Shown: positions 51,105-63,052 of the stretch, in pieces
Layout: every line of letters begins with the position of its first letter
Numbering within the stretch: the first letter of the stretch is position 1
From: Scatophagus argus
Taxonomy: Eukaryota > Chordata > Actinopteri > Scatophagidae
Assembly: GCF_020382885.2 (NCBI RefSeq)
Contig: NC_058493.1
Location: 28,336,999 to 28,400,998, forward strand
DNA length: 64,000 nucleotides
Direction: 5' to 3'
Notes under the pieces: model-generated
Told to the model about the DNA's origin: nothing
The model's database searches: none
What the model saw: the letters and a program-made list of their open reading frames with translations, nothing else
Made by a program: the position numbers and the translations under genes

Positions 51105-51293
51105 TTATGTTCCCGCCCATTGCTGACGTCAGCACTGGCGGAGAGTGGGATACTGGGAGAGCCGGAAGAGCCGCACACAGATCCCAGTCAACTGCTTCTC
51201 CATCAGAGCTTGAGGTACGAAGGGGCTACATCCGCCAGGGGGGTTTCCAAAATCGAGTTTAGACTCTGGTCCGAGCTACCTTTGTCGTTGACG
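51105..51293 (+). promoter_or_regulatory. cttn: cttn promoter and 5' non-coding exon
   Basis: A sharp shift from AT-rich DNA to a GC-richer segment starts at about 51110. cccgccc (51113-51119) resembles a GC box, and TGACGTCA at 51124-51131 is a full CRE palindrome. There is no TATA box. A donor acg/gtgagt at 51293/51294 closes the non-coding exon. The next exon begins at 52724 and carries the ATG. Confidence 0.6.
51124..51131. promoter_or_regulatory. Consensus cAMP response element
   Basis: TGACGTCA, the full 8-bp CREB/ATF palindrome, near the predicted cttn transcription start. Confidence 0.55.
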
Positions 51294-52723
51294 GTGAGTA
51301 TTAACACTTCAGTGAGTGACATTAAAAATGTCTACCCGTGAAAACCCCACCGAGCTCGCGCTGAGGCAGTTAATCATTCCAGAAGGCAGGTTAGCTTTAG
51401 CCAGTTAGCACACTGGAAAACTGGCACAGGAAATACCACAGCCAGGCAGACACACGGCCACCTCCACTCCGATTTTTGATCTAATCTAGACACCTTGTAC
51501 GGCTGCTGATCAATCAACGTTAAATTCCCGTGTATGGACGTAACCATTAACGAGGTGTTTGTCCTCTCTCGAAAGCCTGTCTGTTGATGACAAGCTGAAA
51601 GACGTTACGCAGAAAATTGTGTCAGGGTTCTTAATGAGTTGGTGTGCAGAACGGAACCGCTAAACCGTTCAATTAACTGCCTTTTTTATGGAGAAACCAT
51701 ACTTACAATTACGTCGTTGGACAGGGCAGTCTTTAAATATGTGGCCTGACCTACTTTTAAGCAAACTCACCGACATTGTCGTTAACTTTGTGTCCCATTA
51801 CGGAAATAACGCTAATGCACAGGGTCACTTGGATCTGCTAGCCGCTCCCAGTTTTCTAGATTTTATTTACACCGCGCTCTCACACCTGATTGCACCTTTC
51901 CTCCTCAGAAAGACAAAAAAATTTTGCGATTTGGATGTGACCAGCAGATGGGTGTGGTTTTGAGGTGGGAGACAGCCTTGTCATGTAACTAACACACTTA
52001 GAGTTGGGACTTGGCAGGCTGCTTCCTGGTCTGAGGACGCGTTCAGTTCCTTCTCCTGAGGTGAATGGAGCCACGTCTCATGCTGATTGAACACAGATGC
52101 TGTTTGCCCGCATTGTGCTGAGTCAGGAATCAGGATTAGTACAGAACGCTTTTGTTCCAGTTAGATGCCGGATCACACAGAACCCGCCAGACCAGCACAA
52201 AAACATCACTTGGTTCTGCAGCATCTCTTTCACTGTAGGTTAGAGTCATTCAGTTTGGTCATAGCAGGACTTGGCAGATATGAGCTGTGAGAATTTCAGC
52301 ATCTTAATCTAAAATAATTTATCAGGTATAATTCAGATTTTTTTTATTGCATTACTTGCTACTGTAATCATTTCTCATGTCCATATTGGCCTTACTGCTT
52401 TCTTTGATTTCTCTTAAAAATGAATTAAAGTCAAACCTTCCTTTGTTCATCTTCATGTGTGTGCATTTTCTGCTTTTCTCTTATGTTATGTTAATTAATT
52501 ATATTTGGGGTTTGGACATAACAAGGAATGTTGTCAGAAATTGTCATGGAACTTTTTCACTTTCCTGACATTTTGAAGAAAATAACTGGCAGACTCATCA
52601 ACACTGGTGGATGGTTGCAGCCTTAAGTTTAAGAATTAAATCAGCAGTGCTTGTTCTTGCATGAGTGTGATCTCTCTGTTCTAAAGTATGTATTCTCTCA
52701 AGTTAAATGTTCTTGTTTTTCAG
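51294..52723. other. cttn intron 1
   Basis: 1.43 kb between the non-coding exon and the ATG exon. A 91-codon open stretch at 51688-51963 has no splice context or similarity that I recognise. Confidence 0.5.
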
Positions 52724-52740
52724 TGTGTGTTGCACTGAAC

Positions 52741-55712
52741 ATGTGGAAGGCAGCAGCAGGACAGACAGTCAATGTGGCTGTAAATGACGAAGGTGACGAC
52801 TGGGAGACTGACCCAGACTTTGAGGTACCTACACACACTTCTTCCTCCCTCCGTTCAACCTTTAGTTCTCCTTATGCCTCTTACAAAGTCCTGCACCATC
52901 CTTCACTCCCCTCTTTGCCATTTCTGTCTTTTTTTTGTCTCTAGAATGACCTATCGGAGAAGGAGCAGCGCTGGGGGGCCAAGACGGTGTTGGGCTCAGG
53001 GCATCAGGAGCACATCGAGTGAGGGAGAAGGAATCATTTTTCCTGTGCTATTACATGCAGAGTGGAAAACGTGTCTCCTAACTGTGTCTCTTTCTTGGCA
53101 TAGTATCCACCAGCTGCGTGAGACGGTGTCGACGGAGCACACCAGCTTGAAGCAGAAGGAGATGGAGACCATGCCCAAAGCCTCGCACGGATATGGAGGA
53201 AAGTTTGGAGTGCAGCAGGACCGCATGGACAAGGTGAGCTTGTTCCTCTGATACTTGTTGTGTTTCAAACGTGCATTTGAAGAAAGAGGCTGACATCCTT
53301 GAAGATGTCTGCAGATACTGTAGACTTTATGTATACAAGCTTACCTGTGTACACTGTAGAAACTGAGAGCTGGAATAAGTTTTGTCTTGTGTGTTCAAGA
53401 TCCTCAGTCCTCATTTTAGCTTGTTTTTAGTGTCATTATCAGGAGGGTTTCATGCTGCATCTTATTTTCCATTAATTATGGCTCTCTGTCTTTGTATGCA
53501 CCTTGCTCTTATTTTTACTGTTATTATCAAGTTTCCATTAATTTTCCATTGGTGTTTTTATGTCCATTGTCTTTATTATTATTATTATTATCTTCATCAT
53601 CAGATTCATAACAGACATAAGGTCAAACATTTATCTGTGGTTCCTGCTATATCAGGCTGCAGCTCTCATGGTTGAACTCGATCTCTGGATCAGTGACGTT
53701 CATCATCACCACCTAATGTACCTTCTCTTGCCTGTGCACAGCTGTTCTACAGTGCACTGGCTCTTCTTCAGCTCACTGAGTCTTATACTGCTGGTTGTAT
53801 TTTTATTGATTTTTTTACACCGATTCTCTTTGAGGGGTGAAACCAGTTTTGCTGTAGTTGTGGCCGTTCCTGCGGTTGAAGCTAAATATAAACCTGCTCA
53901 CTGGATCTGGGCTTGTCTTATTAAAATATCGACCATTTTGCAACTTTTTTCATTTTTCATTTCCATCTCAGAGAGGGAATCTGAAGAAATCTGAACGAGC
54001 TCAGAGTCCTTTGAGCCCCTGCAGCAGGTTCTCTACTCCGAACAGCCTGAGTCAGTTGAGGCCGTTTCACACTCGATAATCTTTCCTGGCAAGCGGCTCC
54101 GTCCGTTCACACCTTTCTGTCTCTGGGCTGTGTGGTCACTGCAGCATGAATGTGATGACCGAGCACTGTTTACACCACACTGTGATGACTCAGATGTCAG
54201 CAGTCCAAACTGCTGGCTGTGTTTCCAGCTGTGCTGCTCTTTTCGTGAGCCCTCATCTCCTCTGATGCTTCCTCACTGTGTTGTTTTTGTCCTGAACTTG
54301 TCTTCTTTTGGTGTGTCTTGACAGTCTGCTGTGGGTCATGACTACCAGAGCAAGTTGTCCAAGCACTGTTCCCAGACGGATACTTCCAAAGGCTTTGGAG
54401 GGAAGTTTGGTGTGCAAGCTGATCGCGTTGACCAGGTACTTCCTGTGGCTGTCCACCGCTTACCAGCACTAACAGCATCTTGATTTCAAACAGATATCAC
54501 ATACCAGGACTGTGAGAAGTCCAGGAAGCGTTCAGTGTTTTATGACTGTGATAGAAGTATGTCGTCAGTAGAATGAGTGTGTTTCTTCTTCCTCTCTCAT
54601 TCCAGTCGGCTGTTGGCTTTGAGTATGCTGGGAAGACAGAGAAACACGCTTCTCAGAAAGGTGAAGTTACAAATTATTGTCCTTTTTTTGTCTTTTTTCT
54701 ACTTCAGCCTGAGATCACCTGTAGTTTGGTTCAGCCGACTTCTCTCAGTAAAACCCAGTAATGGAACAGTGACACATTTCTAAATTCACCGTCAGGTTTG
54801 ATGAGCATTTGGCTGCTGAGCTCAGCAGGATCCCACAGCAGGTGCAGACTGCTGTTAACCTGCTGTTCTCTTTGTGTTTTCTTTGAATATTACACATCAT
54901 GGCGCAGCATTATGGCGCTTTTATGTTTTACTTTACTCATTTATGTTTCTTGCTCTGTACTTCAGCACACTGGATTAAGCTAAAATTAAAGTCATCACTC
55001 ATGCTGAGCTAACAGTGTAGAACCTGTTTAGCTCCCCGGGATGTAATTGGATCTATGGCTTTTACATAGTTTATAAGATGAAGAACTAAACATTATCAGT
55101 GAACCTCCGAGTGACGGTGACATGTGGGGTCTGGTGTGCTGGAACAGAGCTGACACACTGCGCTGTGTTCAGCATGAACACTCAGTCTGGCGCTTCTCAG
55201 CTGTTAGTATTTTGAGGCTTCACATATTGCCATCACCTTTGTGTTGCGTTCATGTCCCTCCTGAGGAGTCCGCACAGAAGTGCTGAATGTTTGCCCAATT
55301 CCAAGGGTTCCTCTGTAGTGTCACCATTCTGTGGTTCTCTCCTTAAAGGAGCTGCATTTGAGAACAGCATAATGTGACGCTGACAACAGTGAACATGTCT
55401 GTGTGTTCTGGATCTACTGCCAGTGAACGTTAATGGGGAAGTTGGAATTGGGCTGCTGTGTGACTGCTGCTACCATGCTGCTTCACCCTGACCTTTGACC
55501 CTTGCACCCTCCCCCTGCTTTGCTGTGTAGACTACACCACTGGGTTTGGGGGGCGATACGGAGTGCAGGCAGACCGTGTCGACCAGAGCGCCGTGGGCTT
55601 CGATTACCAGGGCAAAACCGAGAAACACGAGTCCCAGAAAGGTTTGTCGAGATCTCGTGCCATGCGCCATTCCCAGTAACCTGCAGAGAGATGGAGAAAA
55701 TATGGCTAACGG

Positions 55713-55744
<32 letters not shown>

Positions 55745-58000
55745 CCTGTCCTGACTGAGTGCAGCTCCATGCAGGTCCTGACAAATCATGTTATTTCTTT
55801 CCTCTTCCTTCATTCCTCAGCTGCTGCCTGCTTATATTAGGTTGCAAACAACAGCTTTATTCTTATTTTATCTCTCAGTTGGACGTGTGATGTGATGTGT
55901 GATTGTGTCAAATGACACATTTGTATGATACACACAGCACATCTCAGAGGACTTGAAGAACTTGCAGGTCTTTGTGGTGTGGGTGACTGTTCCCTCTGAA
56001 ATGCTGTCTCCCTCCTCCTCCTCTGATTGGCCCAGACTTAGCAGTGCGTCTGGTCTGTGGTTTGGGCCTGAACTGACTGGTTTACTGGAGGAGTGGGATA
56101 TTTGAATTTTTCCTTTAAAATGTGCCCTTTTTTGTGAGGGCATCACTTTTTTCTTCCTGTTCACTTTTCAGAATGCTTTATGGTGATTTAATGGGCTCTT
56201 AGTTTATGTCTTCCTGTAAGATTTACACTGAAAGACAGAAGTGTCTAAAATACACAAAATCCAGAATACTACTGATTTACACTAAACTCAGATCTCATTT
56301 TATCTCTACAGTGTAGTTGCATGGAGAGAAGAATTATTCCTTGTGTCTTGAGTTAACTTTCCTCCACGTCTTCCTGCCTTAACTTTGGATTTTTCTCTCC
56401 TGTGCTCTGGCCATCGGCAGATTATGCCAAGGGCTTCGGCGGCAAGTTTGGTGTTGAGACCGACAAGGTGGACAAGAGCGCTGTGGGCTTTGAGTACCAG
56501 GGCAAAACGGAGAGGCACGAGTCCCAGAAAGGTTGGTGTCATCGTCACAGCAGCCGCCGAGCAGTTTGTTCTCACACGTCTCGGTCGCGTCCCCTTATAA
56601 CCAAAATGCGATTGTGACAAAACTGTCCGCTGATGTCATCACATTTCTTTTCTCACAGTGTTTTACGTGTAGTGATATCGAGCGGTTGACCTGGTTGTCA
56701 TGAAAAGGTTTTAGAGACCAACATGAGGGCGATTGTCAGTGTTATCACAGTATCGTCAGTGTGCTGAAAACGTCCAGCGGTCACTTTAAGGATTCATAGC
56801 ATTTGATGGCGTTCAGGGTTCACTCAGCACCGTGATTAAAATCCAGAACAGGACGATACTGCGAGTGGCCACCAGGCAGAAAGAGAAACAAGCCCACGCT
56901 GTCTGCTGTGCCTGATAACTTTGGTTGATGCTGTATGAGTTTTGCTGTGGTTTATCCTGAGACCAGTAAGGGTTTCATCCACAGTCAGGACGCTTTTTAC
57001 TGTTCATACGGGCTGTTTATTCAGCGCGTCCTGAATCAGCCTGCTAACCATCAGCTTGTCATAAATTTGTTTCCACGTCATCAACGCGTTTCCTCGCAGT
57101 TTGTTTTGATCCTTTCACACCTTCGTGTGTGTCCCGTCTTGTCTGCTTTACCTGCAGCTTCTTGTCTGACACACCTATGCGGATTTTACTGCCTGATTGG
57201 CCAACTGCAGTTTCTAGATAAGATTCTGACCTCAAGAATTTCCCACAATGCATCAGGCTGAGTTTGCATAAGTGCTGATAACTGGGTCACATGCTCCGAT
57301 AACAGAGCAGCCGGTGCAGAAGGCAGACGTGAAGTTAGCGAGGCTGTGTGATGATTTGTCTGTTAGCAGAGATACTGTGGGAGCTAATTAATATCAGTTT
57401 CATGTATTAGACGATTGCTAGCGATGTTGCTGTGAAGTTTGTCCATGATGTGCAAATTACTGAATTACCATCACAATGTATAACAGTGACGCACGGTCAG
57501 CGATGAGTTCATCAGCCTGACGTCAGATTGTCCAACCAGAGGACGAACTCGAGACTCAGAAACACGTTCAGGTGTTAAGGTCTGTCCCTCTCGGTGTCTT
57601 TCTGCAGACTATGTGAAGGGCTTCGGGGGAAAGTTTGGCGTGCAGACGGACAGACAGGATAAATCTGCGCTGGGATGGGACCACCAGGAGAAACTGCAGC
57701 TCCACGAGTCCCAGAAAGGTACTGGTTCTGATTTCTGTTGGTTTCAGGAGACGCACAGGATGTTTGAGCAGGACCCGTCCACTGAATTCACTGTGTGGGG
57801 ACACAGTCAGTGGTTTTTCTGATGAGGTGTCTTCATCCCATAGTCCAGTTGTTGTCCTCTAGTGTAAATACGAGATTTCTTCTGTATTGTAAATGACGGG
57901 TAAGAATTTCACTGAGTTCCTCACACAAAAGGAATGTGAGCGTTTTTAACGAATGTTTTCACAAACTGTTTGTCTTGTTGTTGTTTCACTGTTTGTTCAC

Positions 58001-58034
<34 letters not shown>

Positions 58035-61000
58035 TACTGTAAAACCATCTTCCTCCTCAGCCCTGCACTGCAGCTCTGATGTGGTTTTTATGTGGCTTTG
58101 GATGTGGTCGTTAGACGTTTGACAGCTTCCTCAATCTGCGGGTAAAAATCAGCTCAGAAAGAGGAAGTGAAACCGCAGCTCAGATTTCGATTTTCATTTC
58201 GGGGCTTTCGCCGGTGCTCGTCGTCTGAGGAAATAAGTTACTTTGCAGGCTTCCCAGCATCACAAACTCTTCTGTCCGCATTCGTTCTCCTGCAGTCAGT
58301 GTCATCCCAGGGAGGAGGCGAGAGGAGAGAAACCGAAACTCACATTCAGGTTTTAACCACAGCTGCGACAGAAATCAAGCCAACAAAGTCTTCAATGGCG
58401 TTCTGCGTTTTTTTTGTTTTTTAAACATTCTTTTTATTGAACATTTTCAAAATTCTAACAGCCCAGCACAGTGCATATACAGATTATATGAAATATGTAG
58501 CAAATCCACAATACATCCTCAGCAGTGGTCACAAAACAGCTTTCTGACCCTTAATGCCAAATCTTAGTTTTTCCAAAGAAATACAGTCTGATACCAAAGA
58601 CTGATACCAATAATCAGGTTCATCTCCTGCCCATTTAGTCATGACAGCCTTTCGACCCAACACGAGCAAAAAATGTACAGTGTTCTTCTGTGATCTTAAT
58701 GATTCCGGGATACGTCCCAGCGGACATAACGGCGTTCTGCGTTTTTAATTAAGTTTGGGATATCAAGAATGGAAGTAAACAAACCAGTTAAACAAAAATA
58801 AGAAAACGTTGCTGTCTTCGTAAGTGCAGCCAGAAGTGAATGTCAGAGCAGCCACTAACAAACTGATGTGTGTTTCTGAGTCCTGAAAACCCTGCACTGT
58901 GTATCATTGTCTCTGTGTGTTTGTCCATTTATATGTGTGTGTGTGTGTGTGTACTGTGTGTCCGTGTTTATCTGTGTGTGTGTGTGTGTGTGTGTGTGTT
59001 GTGTTGCAGACTATAAGCGTGGGTTTGGAGGGCAGTATGGGGTAGAGGTGGACAAGCAGGACCAGTGTGCCCTGGGCTATGAGCACAAGGAGAGCCTGGC
59101 CAAGCACGAGTCCCAGAAAGGCACAGATTACCCCCCCCCTCCCTGAGCACAACAGCCTACCCCACCTCCCGTTTCCCACTCCCCACCCCCCTCCTGATTC
59201 TTACCCCAGAAAAAAGAGCTTCTTCCCAGCTTGAATCTCCATCCTTCACGCCATCCTCCTCATCCTCAGTAACGGCTCTTTTCTTTTAAGCGGCAGACAC
59301 ACCTTCTTTACCTGACAGACGCCTTCTGTCAGATAACCCTTCACTGTTACACCCCCTCCTCCCACCTCCACCTCTGCAGCACCAGCCGATTAACATGAAC
59401 AGTGCAGACGAGCTCATCTGTTGACTCAGCTCACCCAAATTACAGAAAACCTTTTTTGTCATGTACCTCAGGTTGGCATCCTGCCCTGCGGAGAGAAAGG
59501 AATTTTGTCTGTGTCACAATATAGAAAATGTTTAAGTTACAGGCCTAACAGTTGTGAGGTTCAGAGTTCATTCTTGATCTTTGAAAAGTTCTGATATTCA
59601 GTGTGTGAGTGTTGAAGCCGAGTTATCAGGGATCGTAAATGTTCATTTTTGGCTTTGGCTGAACGTACAAAACACAGGAGAAACTTCAGAAAGATTTGAG
59701 TTTCAGTAGAGCTGTGGGTGTGCGAGAACCAGGCGATGTGATCGTCATGATTATGTGGTGACGTGTTGTTTCATAGGCTCGTGTTCTGTCTCAGCCCGCC
59801 GATAACACGTACACACTCCAGTACAGTAGGTGGTGGTTTTTGGTCCACCCATAAACACAGTAGAAGAAGAACAAGAAGTGCAGCTTGTGGTTAGTCGCTC
59901 ATGATGTCAAAGTGGCGAGGAAGCTACACTTGGTGAGCTGACCCTTCAGCATGAGCTGAATCACTTGTTCTTGTAGTTGTGGTCTCACCGTGCAGTGAGG
60001 CTGTCACTGTTTACAAAGTTAATGTTCCTCCTCGGTTCACTTGTCAGTGTTGGGTCTGTGCTGCTCAGGTGTGTTGACTTTCTGTTCACAGCCTCCTTTG
60101 TCTTCTTTTGTTGTTGTTTTATTCACGTGGAGACGATTGTGCCTCACGCAGCCTTCGGTTAGGCCCACGTCCTGTCAGTCAGCCTGCGGCTTAATGTTCA
60201 AATGCCCTCCAGCAGAAGCAGAAACGTTAATGTGGAAGTGCAGGCGTCTCCTGTGGCATGGCCCATACATTCCTACATGATATGAGGGTGTGTGCATGTA
60301 GTCACACGTCTTCAGCAGTATTCATCCCTGACTGCATATCCCCCACTGCCACGATGCTGTTTCGTTTGCTTCTGCATCCACTTTGTGCATGACGTCGTGC
60401 GACCACAGAGACCGAGCCCGAACCCTCTGCCTCATGTTACGACTCTGTCTGCTGTCGCTTTGTTTTGATCCTCCTGTCGACGGGTTTGCATGAGCTCGCT
60501 TGTCCCCCAGCAGCTCTTTTCAGTTCGGTTTATCGGTTCCTGTGAAACCAGCCTCAGTCCGCTTCATCTGAACTTTAGCAGAACAGAAACGATTTCTCCT
60601 CTGTCTCCAACAGTGTGCCAAAGGAAAGTTTCCTACATTTTTTTAAGGTCGCCTCTGGAAAACAAGTTCTGATGATGCTGACTGTGGTTGAGTCATTCAT
60701 GTAAAACAGAAACTGACCTTTGCTTTTCTCCCGTTGCTCATCAGATTATTCAAAGGGATTTGGAGGGAAATTTGGTGTCCAAAATGACCGCATGGATAAG
60801 GTAAGGAGTGTTTTTGTGCGCCCGCTTATGTGTGGAGAGCTCCGTGGTACATCTCACGTCTGTGTGGTTGACAGAGCGCAGGGACCTTTGAAGATGTGGA
60901 GAAGCCGAAGCCCTCTTACCAGAAGACCAGACCTGTGGAGGCCGGTGAGCATTCAGCATCCTCAGCTGCGTTTCGCTCACAGCTTTGAGGCAGCACGTGA

Positions 61001-63052
61001 AACTCACCGCATCACTTTTGCCCTCCTCAGCTGGCAGCAGCACGGGCAGCATCAAGGCCCGCTTCGAGAACATCGCCAAGCAGAAGGAGGAGGAGGACAA
61101 GAAGAGGGCGGAGGAGGAGCGAGCCCGCCGACAGGCCAAGGAGAAGCAGGAGCAAGAGGAGGCGCGCCGTAAAATCGAAGAGACGCCCAAGGCCCCGTCT
61201 CCTGTCCCCCCTGCGAGCCCCAGCCCCACCCCTCCGGTCCAGCCAGCTGCCGCCGCGTCGTACCAGGTGAGTCACGGCGGGTTTTTTGCATGCGAGTCGG
61301 TAATAAACTGAAGCTGTTTATGATGTGTTACGCTCAGCATGACCACAGCAGAAAGATGACTCCTCTGGTTCCCACTCCAAAGGAAGACCAGCACCACCGT
61401 GAGTGCAGTCCAAGCAGAACAGATTTATTTTCTAATCAGTGGTAGGAAAAAACGGCATCGGGGCGAGTGTGACCCAGCATGAGCTTTAACACTAACTGAC
61501 TGATCCAACGTAAGACAGGAGAAAAGGTGCAGATACCTGCTCTGCCAGTTCAGAAAATACAACACGTACACAGAAGATTAAGCTTCAGCACGACAGGCGG
61601 CGCTCGGCTCGTCTCTCATCCAATCATCGGCTGCCACCTGCAACTCAGAACAGAGAAAAAGCAGAACAGCACCTGAACACATGAACACATGACTGACAGT
61701 AATTGTACTACGTGTAGCAGCACTCACTGATCCTGTTTGCCTCCTTAGGACACGGAGGAAGTGTCCTCTGACGCAGCTGCTGAGGAGAACGGCGAGCATC
61801 TGTATGAGACGGCGCCACCGAACCAGTACGGCCAGCAGGAGGAGCTGGACCTCTACGAGACCCCCGACAGCACTGCAGGCGGAGGTGAGACGAACCATTT
61901 CAGCTGCACACTGACCTGAGATCAGCTGTGCCTCGTGTTTCCAAACCAAAGCTGTGAAAAGTCAAGCTCTTAGAACGAAGTGCAACTCAGCAGCGTCACT
62001 AAAATGTTGAACTAACACGTCACACGCTGAACATGACGGCCTTCCTAAAGGGCCGACTTATTGCATGACGGTCCAGTCAGACTGACACGGTTTTAACTTG
62101 ATGTACTTCATCATCACGTAAAACTGAACATCACTGACAGGATGATTACACTAAGCAGTAAAATACATGACACTAAAACCTGAGCCTGTCAGATGAGCGA
62201 CTTCCTGTTCGGCCTCTAACAAAGCCTTGTTCTCCTGCAGACGGACAGCAGTACGAGTACAGCGAGGACCTCGGGGTGACGGCGGTGGCCCTGTATGACT
62301 ACCAAGCAGGTGAGGCTGAACGCCAGCATTTCTAACACCACAGTTTTCATCCGCAACCAGAAGCACAAGCGTCAAACCAAAGTGTCTTCATGCTGTGTTG
62401 TGTTCAGCTGAGCTATTTGTATGTTATATCTGTGCTGTGGAGGGCGGCCACACAGCGAGTCAGAGTGTGTTCAGACAGCTGCTCTCAGATCAGTGAGTAA
62501 ACGGATACACAGGACTGCGTCTGGAGGATCTTCATGCTGTTAACTCATCAGCGCTTAGCTTCCTCATCAGTTATTCATGTGGTCTGCTGGTTACCAGCCA
62601 ACACAGTTTATATTCACATGAAACAAAAAGGTGCTGGAAACACTGAGTTTGTTGTTGACTGGTTTTGTTTTTTTTAAACTATACACAAAAAAAACTGAGT
62701 TAAAAAGACGAAAGCAGGAGGAAAAAATCAGAAGATTGTCAGTGAAATTCAGTGTCCGTTCAGACGTTTCACTTCAGGGTTTGTTGCTGTTCAGTGACTG
62801 AAACGGAGGACTGATGGTCACAGTTTTATGGCCCATTAGTTTTCCGCTGAGTCGCTGACAGATTGTACGAATATCCAAGACTCCTTCGTCACCAGTCTGT
62901 CTTGTCCCGTTTCAGCCGGCGATGACGAGATCTCCTTCGACCCGGACGACATCATCACCAACATCGAGATGATCGACGAGGGCTGGTGGCGAGGCGTGTG
63001 CAGAGGCGCCTACGGCCTTTTCCCGGCCAACTACGTGGAGGTTCGGCAGTGA
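52741..63052 (+). CDS. cttn: Cortactin, Arp2/3- and F-actin-binding protein
   Basis: Exons: 52741-52824, 52945-53018, 53104-53233, 54325-54435, 54606-54660, 55531-55641, 56421-56531, 57608-57718, 59010-59120, 60745-60800, 60875-60944, 61031-61266, 61749-61884, 62241-62309, 62916-63052; 1602 nt, 533 aa (human 550). The acidic N-terminus carries DDW at 19-21, the Arp2/3-binding motif. Six full 37-residue repeats plus a half repeat (about 80-318) bind F-actin; four are encoded by exact 111-nt phase-1 exons. A charged helical segment and a Pro-rich region (about 345-420) follow, then two LYET tyrosines matching the Src-target area, then an SH3 domain (about 478-533) with ALYDY, the WW pair and ANYVEVRQ. 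Cortactin stabilises branched actin at lamellipodia, podosomes and endocytic sites, and its SH3 domain recruits N-WASP, dynamin and WIP. The ATG is the family start, 17 nt into its exon. One odd junction: the repeat-6 exon has a GC donor. Confidence 0.96.
53234..54324. other. cttn intron within repeat 1 (1.1 kb)
   Basis: Contains an (ATT)n run near 53573-53590. No exon or mobile element that I can support. Confidence 0.5.
55713..55741. repeat. (CA)n microsatellite
   Basis: About 14 CA units in the cttn intron after repeat 3. Confidence 0.95.
56532..57607. other. cttn intron between repeats 4 and 5 (1.1 kb)
   Basis: No coding or repeat feature that I can support. Confidence 0.5.
58004..58031. 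repeat. (TG)n microsatellite
   Basis: About 13 TG units in the cttn intron between repeats 5 and 6. Confidence 0.95.
58397..58746 (-). mobile_element. 5'-truncated L1-like retrotransposon with target-site duplication
   Basis: Flanked by ggcgttctgcgttt at 58397-58410 and 58731-58744, a target-site duplication. The + strand starts with a T-rich run (58408-58425), i.e. a minus-strand poly(A), with aataaa on the minus strand just before it. On the minus strand about 50 codons are open (about 58700-58550), containing [15 protein letters not shown] and, further on, [11 protein letters not shown], then a stop. This resembles the C-terminus of L1-type ORF2. Only about 320 bp inserted, so it is a dead 5'-truncated copy. 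It lies in the intron before the repeat-6 exon of cttn. Confidence 0.75.
58932..59009 (+). promoter_or_regulatory. cttn: (TG)n acceptor tract before the cttn repeat-6 exon
   Basis: Two TG runs (58934-58952 and 58973-58999) lead directly into ttgtgttgcag at 58999-59009. The usual pyrimidine tract is replaced by TG repeats. UG repeats upstream of an acceptor are bound by TDP-43-type proteins and favour skipping in CFTR exon 9; the parallel here is inference. Confidence 0.6.
59010..59120 (+). other. cttn: cttn repeat-6 exon with non-canonical GC donor
   Basis: 111 nt, phase 1 to phase 1, encoding [15 protein letters not shown]... to HESQK. The four other full-repeat or half-repeat exons that end in cagaaag are followed by gt; here cagaaag is followed by gcacag at 59121. 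Read through, the frame adds GTDYPPPP and stops at 59144-59146. The corresponding human exon (sixth repeat) is alternatively skipped, and skipping here is frame-neutral. Confidence 0.75.
59121..60744. other. cttn intron 10 (1.6 kb)
   Basis: Starts with GC if the repeat-6 exon is used. Very C-rich for the first 130 bp (59128-59260). No other feature recognised. Confidence 0.5.
61338..61398 (+). other. cttn: Possible frame-shifting optional exon in cttn
   Basis: 61 nt between cgctcag (61331-61337) and gtgagt (61399), open as [20 protein letters not shown]. The flanking exons join in phase 0 without it. Inclusion shifts frame and stops after seven codons in the next exon. Either a poison exon or a chance match; I left it out of the main model. 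Confidence 0.3.

Noticed and set aside
60750..61229. Minus-strand 159-codon open frame over cttn
   Set aside because: Antisense shadow of the Glu/Lys-rich exon at 61031-61266, giving a Leu/Ser-rich reading.
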